NCBI GenBank assembly: GCA_041588495.1
Contig: JBFGWM010000004.1
Span: forward strand, 1 to 28,843
DNA length: 28,843 nt
From: JBFGWM01 sp041588495
Lineage (GTDB): Bacteria; Pseudomonadota; Gammaproteobacteria; Pseudomonadales; JBFGWM01
Direction: 5' to 3'
This document shows, piece by piece, positions 1 through 7,245 of the stretch. A model generated the notes under the pieces. The model was not told the DNA's origin. It worked only from the letters and a program-made list of their open reading frames with translations, and made no database searches. The stretch's first letter is position 1, and each line of letters begins with the position of its first letter. The translations under genes were made by a program, and so were the position numbers.

Positions 1-1121
1 AAAGGGAACCGGTCGATCGCTGCGGTGCGCGCCAGCATGCGCCCCAGGTCGGCGGCCGCAATCGGTGTGCGCCCGTCCATTGCCACCGCGCTGCGCCGCT
101 GGCGGACCAGTTCTGCGGCGGCCACCGGGCGCACCGGGGAGTCCACCAGCGGTGTGGTCGACCCGGGGCCCCTGCCCCGCGGTTCCGGCGCCCGGGCCAG
201 CAGGTGGCGGGATTCGTAACGGCAGGCCTCGGCCACCTCGTCGATTACCGGCCAGACCTGGTGATCGGGGCTGAGTTCGTTGGGGGTGCCGCGGTGATCT
301 TCGAGCACGCCCTGCTCGCAGAGTTCGCGGAGAGCGCGCGCGCTGTCCCCCGACGCAACCACGGCGCCGCGCGCAGGGCCGGGCGTCACCCGCAGGAGAC
401 AGTCCCCACGCTCCCGCTCGACCCCGGCGGACCCCGCGATACCGAGCAGGGATTCGAGCAGGGATTCCGGCACCGGTTCGATTGCCAGGTCCCAGCCGAG
501 CATGGCCGCGCTGTAGGCCAGCGCAGCGATCGCGTGACCGACGTCGTGCTGGGTGTAGCGGTAGGCGCGCTCACCGTATTTCCAGGCCTCGCGCCAGGCA
601 ACCGAGCTGAGGGCCAGGAAAAATCCCTCGCGAAAAGGCTGCCCGGCCAGCTGCGCCCAAGCGCCCGCTTCCAGCGGCAGGCGCAGTTCGAGGGCGTGCA
701 GGTCCACCGCGTAATGAGCGACTCCGGGAGCAATCCCCGGTATTCCCGGGCCGCAGATGAGCCAGCCCTCCGTGGGGTGCAGGTTGCCGCTGGAGGGATT
801 GACACGCAATGACCAGGCCTCGCCGCCCGGAACCTGCTTCCACGCCGAGATCGCGAGACCGTGGTAAAACAGCTCGCCGATGGTTTCCGCGTTCACCGGA
901 CGCGGCCCCGGCAGCGGTCCGTAAAGGTCATCGTACAGGGGCGCGGCCGGCGACGCGGGGAACGGCAACTCGATACGGGTACAGCCCGCGTAATGGCGGA
1001 ACGGGTCCGGCTGGGTGGCCCAGTCGAGATAACCCGCAGACCGCGCGTAGCGATCCAGGCGATGCCAGGTGCGCTGGTGATAGCGCGACACCGTGGCTAT
1101 TCTCTCCGCGTCTTCCTTCAT
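1..1121 (-). CDS. SagB/ThcOx-type nitroreductase-family dehydrogenase (3' end beyond window)
   Basis: The reverse strand is open from an ATG ending at 1121 to the left edge, about 373 codons with no stop. The product starts MKEDAERIATVSRYHQ. Residues about 40-270 form one FMN nitroreductase-like domain with the SagB-type motifs NPSSGNLHPTEGW and YTQHDVGHAIAALAYSAAMLGW. A second begins near residue 340 with VRQRRSAVAMDGRTPI, so this is the two-domain form. Family members are flavin oxidoreductases; SagB and ThcOx oxidise azolines in peptide natural products, but stand-alone proteobacterial copies have no settled substrate. No YcaO cyclase or precursor peptide is visible nearby. It is divergent from the SRPBCC-SDR gene across 111 bp. 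The ribosome site is weak, so the start is less certain than the family. Confidence 0.82.
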   Translation of the reverse strand, partial: MKEDAERIATVSRYHQRTWHRLDRYARSAGYLDWATQPDPFRHYAGCTRIELPFPASPAAPLYDDLYGPLPGPRPVNAETIGELFYHGLAISAWKQVPGGEAWSLRVNPSSGNLHPTEGWLICGPGIPGIAPGVAHYAVDLHALELRLPLEAGAWAQLAGQPFREGFFLALSSVAWREAWKYGERAYRYTQHDVGHAIAALAYSAAMLGWDLAIEPVPESLLESLLGIAGSAGVERERGDCLLRVTPGPARGAVVASGDSARALRELCEQGVLEDHRGTPNELSPDHQVWPVIDEVAEACRYESRHLLARAPEPRGRGPGSTTPLVDSPVRPVAAAELVRQRRSAVAMDGRTPIAAADLGRMLARTAAIDRFP

Positions 1122-1232
1122 GGCCGATACCGCCCAGGCACATCAGCGCATCCTAGCCGGACGCCGCGCCACTTGCACGGTGGGACCCAGCGGGTAAAGT
1201 GGCAGGGAAAACAACAAGTCCGGGAGTTCCTG

Positions 1233-2642
1233 ATGATCCAGTTGCGGGAAACCATCGAGGTCGGCCGCCCCATCGCGGAGGTTTTTCGCTGGGTGGCGGA
1301 CTTCGCCAACACCGCGCAGTGGGACCCCAGCGTGAGCGTGGCCGACAAGGTCACGCCGGGTCCCGTCGGAGAAGGCACGTCGTACCGGCTGGTGGTGGGC
1401 TTCGGCACCTCGCGGATTCCCATGGACTACCGCATCACCCGCTACGATTTCCCCACGGTCGTGCGTCTCGAGGGGCGCGGCGAGAACGTCACCGCCTTCG
1501 ACGACATCCGTTTCGAGGATCTCGGCGGGCGCACCCGCATCGACTACGTGGCGGACCTCGACCTGCGCGGTGTGCCCGGCTGGTCCATGCCCCTGCTCGG
1601 GCCGCTGATGCGCAGGTACGGACGCCGCTCGATCCACGGCATGCAGCGCGCACTCGCGGTGCGCCCGGCGCCGGGACACAGCCTGCTGCAACAGGTTGCC
1701 GACCGCACCGTCCTGCCCGGGGTGTTCGGCTTCACCAAGCAGGGTTACCGGGCCCACCGGCGCTGCTGGACCGCGCTGACGGCGTCGATGGACGGCCGTA
1801 CCGTGATCGTCACCGGCGCCACCTCGGGCCTGGGCCTTGCCGCCGCGACCCGTCTTGCGTCAATGGGTGCGCGGATCGTCCTGGTCGGGCGCAACGCGGA
1901 GCGGCTGGACAGCGTTCGCCAGGAAATCCAGGCCGAAACGGGGAACACGGACCTGTCCGTCGAGGTCGCCGACCTCTCGATGATGAGCGACATCCACGCC
2001 CTTGCCGGACGCCTGCTGAAGAACGAGGCGCGGATCGACGTCCTCATCAACAACGCCGGGGTTCTGCTGCCCACGCGGGAGGTGACCACCGAGGGCATCG
2101 AAACCACCCTGGCGACGAACCTGCTGGGCCATTACCTGCTCACCCACCTGCTGCTCGCGCGCCTGCGTGAATCCAGGCCGGCACGCATCGTGAACGTCGC
2201 ATCCGGGGGCATGTACACCCAGCGTATCCGCGTCGACGACCTCCAGTTCACCGAGCAGGAATGGGACGGCAGCGTGGCCTACGCACGCACCAAGCGCGGC
2301 CAGGTGATCATCACCGAGATGCTGGCGGACAAGCTGCGCGACAGTGGGGTCACGGTGAATGCCATGCACCCGGGCTGGGCGGACACCCCGGGCGTGGAGA
2401 AATCGCTGCCCGCGTTCCACGAAAAGACCCGCAACGTGCTGCGCACCCCGGAAGAAGGGGCCGACACCATGGTCTGGCTTGCCGCGGCACCGGAGGTCGA
2501 GGACGTTTCAGGGCTGTTCTGGCTGGACCGCACGCCGCGCGCCACCCACGTGTTCCCGGGAACCCGCGAGACCCCCGGGGAGCGCGCCGCGCTGTGGGAG
2601 GCGTTGAAGGAAATGGCTGAACTGGATCACATCGACGACTGA
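1233..2642 (+). CDS. SRPBCC domain fused to short-chain dehydrogenase/reductase
   Basis: A 469-residue two-domain protein. Residues 1 to about 150 look like an SRPBCC/polyketide-cyclase fold (IEVGRPIAEVFRWVADF and VVRLEGRG), a hydrophobic-ligand-binding helix-grip domain. From about residue 185 there is a classical SDR: TGATSGLG for the cofactor (about 194-201), NNAG near 272, VASGG with the likely catalytic Ser near 324, and Y350/K354 in YARTKRG. The frame is open further upstream to 861, but ATG 1233 is preferred because CGGGAG lies six bases before it and the SRPBCC fold begins there. The fusion suggests a reductase acting on a bound lipid, sterol or polyketide-like substrate; the substrate is unknown. 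It converges with the ferritin-like gene 17 bp downstream. Confidence 0.88.
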   Translation: MIQLRETIEVGRPIAEVFRWVADFANTAQWDPSVSVADKVTPGPVGEGTSYRLVVGFGTSRIPMDYRITRYDFPTVVRLEGRGENVTAFDDIRFEDLGGRTRIDYVADLDLRGVPGWSMPLLGPLMRRYGRRSIHGMQRALAVRPAPGHSLLQQVADRTVLPGVFGFTKQGYRAHRRCWTALTASMDGRTVIVTGATSGLGLAAATRLASMGARIVLVGRNAERLDSVRQEIQAETGNTDLSVEVADLSMMSDIHALAGRLLKNEARIDVLINNAGVLLPTREVTTEGIETTLATNLLGHYLLTHLLLARLRESRPARIVNVASGGMYTQRIRVDDLQFTEQEWDGSVAYARTKRGQVIITEMLADKLRDSGVTVNAMHPGWADTPGVEKSLPAFHEKTRNVLRTPEEGADTMVWLAAAPEVEDVSGLFWLDRTPRATHVFPGTRETPGERAALWEALKEMAELDHIDD

Positions 2643-2659
2643 GCGTCGCCCGGTGGTGT

Positions 2660-2959
2660 TCAGTCGTGATGGTGGTCGTGGGTGAGCGGCTTGTCCGTGA
2701 ACAGGAAATCGCGCAGTTCCTTGTCGAGCACGCTGTCGCGTCGCCGGATCCATTCGAGCACCATCGCCGCGTGTTCCTTTTCCTCGTCCCGGTTGTGGGC
2801 GAGGATCGATTTCAGCTCCGGATCCTTGCAGGCGTCGACACGCTGGTTGTACCAGTCGACCGCCTCCAGTTCCTCCATCAGGGAGGTGATTGCCCGGTGC
2901 ATGTCGCGGGTCTCGTCGGTGAGTTCATCGACCGGCTCGTGGTAACCCTCGTTCGCCAT
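2660..2959 (-). CDS. encapsulated-ferritin-like (EncFtn) protein
   Basis: A 99-residue protein that I recognise as an EncFtn-family ferritin-like protein of the Rhodospirillum rubrum Rru_A0973 type. It carries the family core MEELEAVDWYNQRVDACKDPEL followed by HNRDEEKEHAAMVLEWIRR. Relative to the R. rubrum protein it is offset by two residues, so the ferroxidase ligands E32, E62 and H65 correspond to E30, E60 and H63, and W38/Y39 to W36/Y37. The family forms a ring that oxidises Fe(II), usually inside an encapsulin shell. The C-terminus here is a His/Asp tail (LTHDHHHD), not the usual LTVGSL-like encapsulin-targeting peptide, and no encapsulin gene is in the window. A strong AAGGAGT site precedes the ATG. 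The globin gene lies 83 bp upstream on the same strand. Confidence 0.9.
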   Translation of the reverse strand: MANEGYHEPVDELTDETRDMHRAITSLMEELEAVDWYNQRVDACKDPELKSILAHNRDEEKEHAAMVLEWIRRRDSVLDKELRDFLFTDKPLTHDHHHD

Positions 2960-3042
2960 CCACTTACTCCTTGCAAACTGCCCATTTCATGGCGCGCCAC
3001 GCGAGCGCACCGCAAGTGAAGACTGCCCGCCCCGCTGCGTGC

Positions 3043-3498
3043 TCAGGCTCCGCTCCCCGGTTCACGGTACATGGAACGCATGTAGGCGATCCCCGGCCCC
3101 AGCACCAGGCGCCAGCCGCGGGCCACGTCGTCATCGAAATGACGATCGAACTCGGCGACGGTTTCCAGCAGTTTCTCCAGCCACAGGTCATAAAGCCCCG
3201 GGCGGATATCCAGGTCGGCATGACTGTGGCGCCGCGCGATGCGCAGGAGAAACTCGTCCACGTTATTGCTGCCGTAATAGTTGATCAGGTAGACCAGCGA
3301 CTGCTTCAGCATGCGCCGCTGGCGCTCCATGTCCGTGTTCGCGAATTTTTCCCGCACCTCTTCCGACGAAGCGATGAAAAGCTCGTAAAAACGATCAAAA
3401 AAGCGGTCACCGCCCAGGCGCGGGTCACGCAGCCCCACCACGCGCTCGTAACTCTCGTTGAAAAGTTGTTCAAGATCGGGAGTGTCGCTCACCAGCAC
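3043..3498 (-). CDS. single-domain globin (haem protein)
   Basis: A 151-residue bacterial globin. The helix B region reads DRFFDRFYELFIAS and the F-helix motif is RRHSHADLDIRPGLYDLW. Spacing to the Pro-containing FG corner makes H93 the likely proximal haem ligand, with H91 as a neighbour. No reductase, kinase or GGDEF domain is attached, so it is either a free O2/NO-binding globin or the sensor half of a two-protein system. The frame starts at GTG (3498). A second GTG two codons on (ending 3492) is better spaced from GGAAG and may be the true start. It lies upstream of the EncFtn gene on the same strand and is divergent from fnr, which suggests a redox or NO-related role. The ligand is inferred only. 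Confidence 0.85.
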   Translation of the reverse strand: MLVSDTPDLEQLFNESYERVVGLRDPRLGGDRFFDRFYELFIASSEEVREKFANTDMERQRRMLKQSLVYLINYYGSNNVDEFLLRIARRHSHADLDIRPGLYDLWLEKLLETVAEFDRHFDDDVARGWRLVLGPGIAYMRSMYREPGSGA

Positions 3499-3588
3499 AC
3501 GCTTCCGGAGGGAACCTGACGTGCACTAATCATGGATCGAAATTTCCCCGCCGACAAGCTTCCCATCAGCGCGGGCATTGGATAACGT

Positions 3589-3594
3589 TATATT
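3589..3594 (+). promoter_or_regulatory. candidate -10 element for fnr
   Basis: TATATT matches the sigma-70 -10 consensus at five of six positions and lies 39 bp before the fnr ATG. No convincing -35 sits 16-18 bp upstream, and no FNR-type palindrome occurs in this gap, so autoregulation is not visible. Confidence 0.3.
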
Positions 3595-3633
3595 GCAGGC
3601 GAAGAACCTGAATCTGTCCGGCCGGAAACGAAT

Positions 3634-4362
3634 ATGCGCCACGAAATACATTGTGCAAACTGCAACCTCAGCGCCCTGTGCCTGCCCATGGCGGTGGCGC
3701 CGAACGATCTCGACACCGTGGACACCATCATCCGGCGGAACAAGCCGCTGCATGAGGGCGACCACCTGTATCGCGCCGGAGACGGCTTCGACGCCGTGTT
3801 TGCCATTCGCAGCGGCGCGCTGAAAAGCTACAGCCTGTCCCCGGACGGCGAGGAACAGGTCACCGGCTTCCACCTGCCGGGGGAGATCGTGGGCCTGGAC
3901 GGCATCAGTGCCGGACAGCATGCAAGCTCCGCCGTCGCCCTGGACACCACGGCGGTATGCGAGATTCCCTTCGCGCGCCTGCAGGACCTCGCGCTGCAGA
4001 TTCCCAACCTGCAGGGTTACTTCTTCCGCCTGCTGAGCCGCGAGATCGTCGATGATCAACACCTGGCCTACCTGCTGAGCCGCAAGACCGCCGACGAGCG
4101 CATCGCCTCGCTACTGTGGAGCATCTCCGCACGGCACGCGCGGCGCCAGCTTTCCGCGACCGAGTTCCGCCTTGCCATGTCGCGCAACGACATCGCCAAT
4201 TACCTGGGCCTGGCGGTGGAAACCGTGAGCCGGGTGTTCACCCGCCTGCAGCAGCAGGAGGTGCTGGAGGTCAGCAACCGCGAGGTGCGCATTCGTGACC
4301 TGTTGCGACTGGCGGCCGCGGCGGGGATCGATCCCGACGACAGCGCCCGTCCCTGCGCCTGA
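3634..4362 (+). CDS. fnr: FNR/ANR-type oxygen-sensing transcription regulator
   Basis: A 242-residue CRP/FNR-family regulator. Cysteines C7, C10, C16 and C109 match the E. coli FNR [4Fe-4S] ligands C20, C23, C29 and C122 with a constant offset of 13. Recognition-helix residues E196, S199 and R200 in ETVSR match E209, S212 and R213 with the same offset. It should therefore bind a cluster, dimerise without oxygen and recognise TTGAT-N4-ATCAA sites. The cAMP-like beta-barrel spans about residues 25-135, the dimer helix follows, and the helix-turn-helix (MSRNDIANYLGLAVETVSR) lies near 182-200. The start is supported by the residue offset and by GGAAA six bases upstream. It is divergent from the globin gene. 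Four matching operators lie 6.5-11 kb downstream in this window. Confidence 0.95.
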   Translation: MRHEIHCANCNLSALCLPMAVAPNDLDTVDTIIRRNKPLHEGDHLYRAGDGFDAVFAIRSGALKSYSLSPDGEEQVTGFHLPGEIVGLDGISAGQHASSAVALDTTAVCEIPFARLQDLALQIPNLQGYFFRLLSREIVDDQHLAYLLSRKTADERIASLLWSISARHARRQLSATEFRLAMSRNDIANYLGLAVETVSRVFTRLQQQEVLEVSNREVRIRDLLRLAAAAGIDPDDSARPCA

Positions 4363-4395
4363 GATCCGGCGACCCGGCGACGCGAGGGGCTCCAG

Positions 4396-7155
4396 CTAGT
4401 CCTTGCTGCGGGCCTGGGGTGAACCATCCACCATGGCCGCGCCACCATCCGCCGTCGCGTCCCCGGGGCCGGGGTTCGGATTCGCAACCGGCTGCTCCGG
4501 GCCCAATGGCTTCAGGGTCACCAGCAGTCGCGGCAACAGGGTCAGCGAGAACAGCAGCGCCACCATCATGGCCAGCGCGGTGAACAGACCGAAGTAGACG
4601 GTCGGGATGAAATTCGACAGCACCAGGATCGAGAAGCCGACGATGATGGTGATCGATACGTAGTACATCGCGCGACCGATGCTGGCGTGGCAACGGTACA
4701 TCGTCTGCAGGTAGTTGCGGTCCACCGGGAACTCGCGCCGGAAACGGTGTACGTAGTGGATGGTGTTGTCCACCGCGATACCCACCGTGATCGCAGCGAT
4801 GGTGATGCTCATCATGTCCAGGGGAATTCCCGCCCAGCCCATGATGCCGAGCACGGAGCCCGCCGCAAGCATGTTGGGGAAGATCGCGATCAGCGCCACG
4901 TACAGCGAGCGGAACAGCACGAAGAACATGCCCATGATCGCGAAGAACACAAAGCCGAGCGTGAGGATCTGCGAGCGGAACAGGCTCTGCAGCATGTTGT
5001 TGTAGAGCACCAGCACACCCGTCAGCTTCACGTCCTCGTCGGCGAAGCCCATCTCGCCGGTCAAGTCCCTGCGCACCTCGGTCAGCATCTTCTGCCGCTG
5101 CAGCGACTTGTCGGTCTCCATGACCCGCACGTTGATGCGTACCTGGCTGCCGTCAGCGGACAGGAACGGCGCGACCAGGGTGTTGCGGACCTCTTCCGGC
5201 ATCAGCGCGCGCAGGAAAGCCAGCTCGACCTCGTTGAGCATGCGTCCGCCGTTGAGTTCACGGATCAGCTTCGGCAACAGGGCCAGGGACATGACCTTGC
5301 CCGACTCGGGCCGCGCCTCCAGGTAATCGTGCACTTCCTCCAGGCGCTGCAGGCCGACCAGCGAGAACCACTCCAGTGGCTGCGCTTCCGGCACGACGGC
5401 CTGGCCGTCGCCTCCCGGCTCCAGGAACGGGTCATTCCAGCCGGCTTCCGCGCCACCGGGCGCGCTCCCCGCCGCACCCTCGTCCAGGAACGGGTCATCC
5501 CAGGCTTCCGCCGGCTGACCGTAATCCGCGGCACCGCCGCCCTCCAGGAACGGATCATCCCAACCGGCATCCGCGTCCGCCGCCGCGTCGTCGAGGAACG
5601 GATCGGCAGCCGGACCCGCGTCAGCCGCCGGGGCCACGGGATCCTCGGGACCGCCCGGCTTGGTGTCGATGATGATGTCGAGCGGCGTGGTGCCGCCGAG
5701 TTGCTCGTCGATGACGATCATGCCCTGGTAGATCTCGGTGCTGGACCGGAAATAATCGATGAACCGGTTCTCGACCTTGAGCTGCAGGATGCCCGCCACG
5801 CAGAACGCCAGCAGCACGAGTGCGGCAAGCACGATCTTGCCGCCATGGGTCTCGGTGATGCGGGCGAAGAAGGCGGTCGACTGCGAGGCCCGCGCGCTGG
5901 CGGACACCGGGGCAGTCTTGTTCATCAGCATGTGGCCGGCCGGCAGCACCAGGAACACCAGGACGAAGGCCACGGTGATGCCCATGGCCATCATCATGCC
6001 GAAGTCGATCACCGGCCGGATGCCGCTGACCAGCAGTGACATGAACGCGACCAGGGTGGTCAGCGCCGAGTACAGGCAGGGCACGCTGATGGTCTCCACG
6101 GCCTCCTGCACGATGGTGCGCTGGTCGGCTTCGGGATTGTCGGCCTGCACGTCCTGGTAACGCACGATGATGTGGATCGTGAAAGACACGCAGAGGATCA
6201 GCAGCAGCGAAACGAAATTCGACGAGATCACGGTCACCGGCCACTTCATGAAGCCGAGGAAACCGAACATCAGGACCACCACCAGGGCGGCGCTGAACAG
6301 GGGCCAGGCCATCCAGCGCAGCTTGCGGAAGATCACCAGCAGGGTTCCGGCGAGGAAGATCAGCATGGCCATGCCGAAGGTCTTCAGGTCGCTGCGAATG
6401 AAGGCGATCATGTCCGAGGCGATCATCGGCACCCCGCCCAGGAACAGTTCCCCGTGCTGCCGGTAGCCGTCCATCAGGTCGCGCACGTCCTTGATCAGTT
6501 TCGCGCGGCGGTCCGCGGCCTCGTTGTTGTACACGCGAAACGCATTGGCGAGTTCCTCGAGTTCCTGCGTCTCCTCCTCGCTGATGGTGCCGGCGTACTT
6601 CTTCTCGCGCAGGGCGTTGCGCCGGTACAGCATCTCGTAATAGCGCTCGTCGCGAACCAGGTTCACCTGGATGGCGGTGGTCTGGCCGTCGCCACTGATC
6701 AGCAGGTCGCGGTAGATGGGGCTGGAAATGAACTCCTCGCGCGCCCGCGCGCGGTCCATGGCAGGGTCGCGCAGGGTCTTGGCGTTGCGCACCTTGTCCG
6801 CCATGGAACCCTCGGTCCCGGAGAACAGCGGCACGTCGAGCATGGACACCACTGAGTTGACGCCATCGACCTTCGCCAGCTCGTCGCGCATCTGCCAGAT
6901 GGTCTGGATGTTCTCCTCGGAGAACAGGTCGACCATCGGGCGATAGGTAATGAACAGGAATTCGTCCGTTTCGTAGCGCTGGGCGATCTTGCGGTAATAA
7001 GCGAGGCTCTGGTCATTCTCCAGCACCAGGGAGTCGGCCGAGGCATCCAGGTAGAAATCCTTCAGGTAGAAAACCGCGAAACCCACCATGATCGCGACGA
7101 ACAGCAGCGTCGCGCGCGGAAAATCGAGTACGGTGCGGAAAAAAAACGTCTTCAA
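4396..7155 (-). CDS. RND/MMPL-superfamily exporter with DPFL-repeat insert
   Basis: A 919-residue inner-membrane protein of the MMPL/Patched-like RND group, the predicted lipid or hydrophobe exporters, not the tripartite drug-pump type. TM1 is about residues 13-32. A periplasmic domain follows, then a TM2-6 bundle from about 258 to 420. TM7 is near 445, then a second periplasmic domain and a TM8-12 bundle ending near 885. A Pro/Ala/Asp/Gly-rich insert with four DPFL motifs occupies about 516-580, within the second periplasmic domain. The start is TTG (7155) with GGAAG seven bases upstream; the next internal Met would delete TM1. No membrane-fusion or outer-membrane partner is adjacent. The gene converges with fnr. 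The substrate cannot be read from the sequence. Confidence 0.9.
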   Translation of the reverse strand: MKTFFFRTVLDFPRATLLFVAIMVGFAVFYLKDFYLDASADSLVLENDQSLAYYRKIAQRYETDEFLFITYRPMVDLFSEENIQTIWQMRDELAKVDGVNSVVSMLDVPLFSGTEGSMADKVRNAKTLRDPAMDRARAREEFISSPIYRDLLISGDGQTTAIQVNLVRDERYYEMLYRRNALREKKYAGTISEEETQELEELANAFRVYNNEAADRRAKLIKDVRDLMDGYRQHGELFLGGVPMIASDMIAFIRSDLKTFGMAMLIFLAGTLLVIFRKLRWMAWPLFSAALVVVLMFGFLGFMKWPVTVISSNFVSLLLILCVSFTIHIIVRYQDVQADNPEADQRTIVQEAVETISVPCLYSALTTLVAFMSLLVSGIRPVIDFGMMMAMGITVAFVLVFLVLPAGHMLMNKTAPVSASARASQSTAFFARITETHGGKIVLAALVLLAFCVAGILQLKVENRFIDYFRSSTEIYQGMIVIDEQLGGTTPLDIIIDTKPGGPEDPVAPAADAGPAADPFLDDAAADADAGWDDPFLEGGGAADYGQPAEAWDDPFLDEGAAGSAPGGAEAGWNDPFLEPGGDGQAVVPEAQPLEWFSLVGLQRLEEVHDYLEARPESGKVMSLALLPKLIRELNGGRMLNEVELAFLRALMPEEVRNTLVAPFLSADGSQVRINVRVMETDKSLQRQKMLTEVRRDLTGEMGFADEDVKLTGVLVLYNNMLQSLFRSQILTLGFVFFAIMGMFFVLFRSLYVALIAIFPNMLAAGSVLGIMGWAGIPLDMMSITIAAITVGIAVDNTIHYVHRFRREFPVDRNYLQTMYRCHASIGRAMYYVSITIIVGFSILVLSNFIPTVYFGLFTALAMMVALLFSLTLLPRLLVTLKPLGPEQPVANPNPGPGDATADGGAAMVDGSPQARSKD
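5421..5606 (-). repeat. four-copy DPFL coding repeat inside the RND exporter
   Basis: On the plus strand the unit CCAGGAACGGGTCATYCCA recurs at 5421, 5484 and 5544, with a shorter diverged copy at 5592. In protein these are (W)(D/N)DPFL(E/D) motifs separated by 15-21 residues of Ala/Gly/Asp/Glu/Pro. Spacings of 63, 60 and 48 bp are multiples of three, so copies can be gained or lost without breaking the frame. It is an in-gene tandem repeat, not a CRISPR or an intergenic element. Confidence 0.85.
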
Positions 7156-7189
7156 TGCCTGGCTTCCAATGCGGACAGACGAAGCTGGA

Positions 7190-7219
7190 ATTCTAACATT
7201 CGAACCCGACCTGCTCCAA
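7190..7219 (-). promoter_or_regulatory. candidate sigma-70 promoter for the RND gene
   Basis: Read on the minus strand, TTGGAG (7214-7219) is followed after 18 bp by TAGAAT (7190-7195). The -10 matches five of six positions and the -35 three of six. It lies 35 bp before the TTG start, in the 90-bp gap after clsB. Confidence 0.35.
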
Positions 7220-7245
7220 TTTCGTGCACCGCCACGGAACAGCGA

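Noticed and set aside
861..1232. N-terminal extension of the SRPBCC-SDR gene
   Set aside because: It overlaps the divergent nitroreductase gene, is Arg/Gly-rich shadow sequence, and a good ribosome site precedes ATG 1233.
3515..3535. TGAC/ATCA half-sites in the globin-fnr gap as an FNR box
   Set aside because: The gap between half-sites is ten bases, not the six needed between TGA and TCA.
5421..5606. CRISPR-like or intergenic repeat
   Set aside because: The copies are in frame within the RND gene, encode a conserved peptide motif and have unequal spacers.
4687..6039. 450-codon plus-strand frame
   Set aside because: It lies fully opposite the RND gene, is extremely His/Gln/Glu/Arg-rich and has no domain: a shadow of the membrane protein codons.
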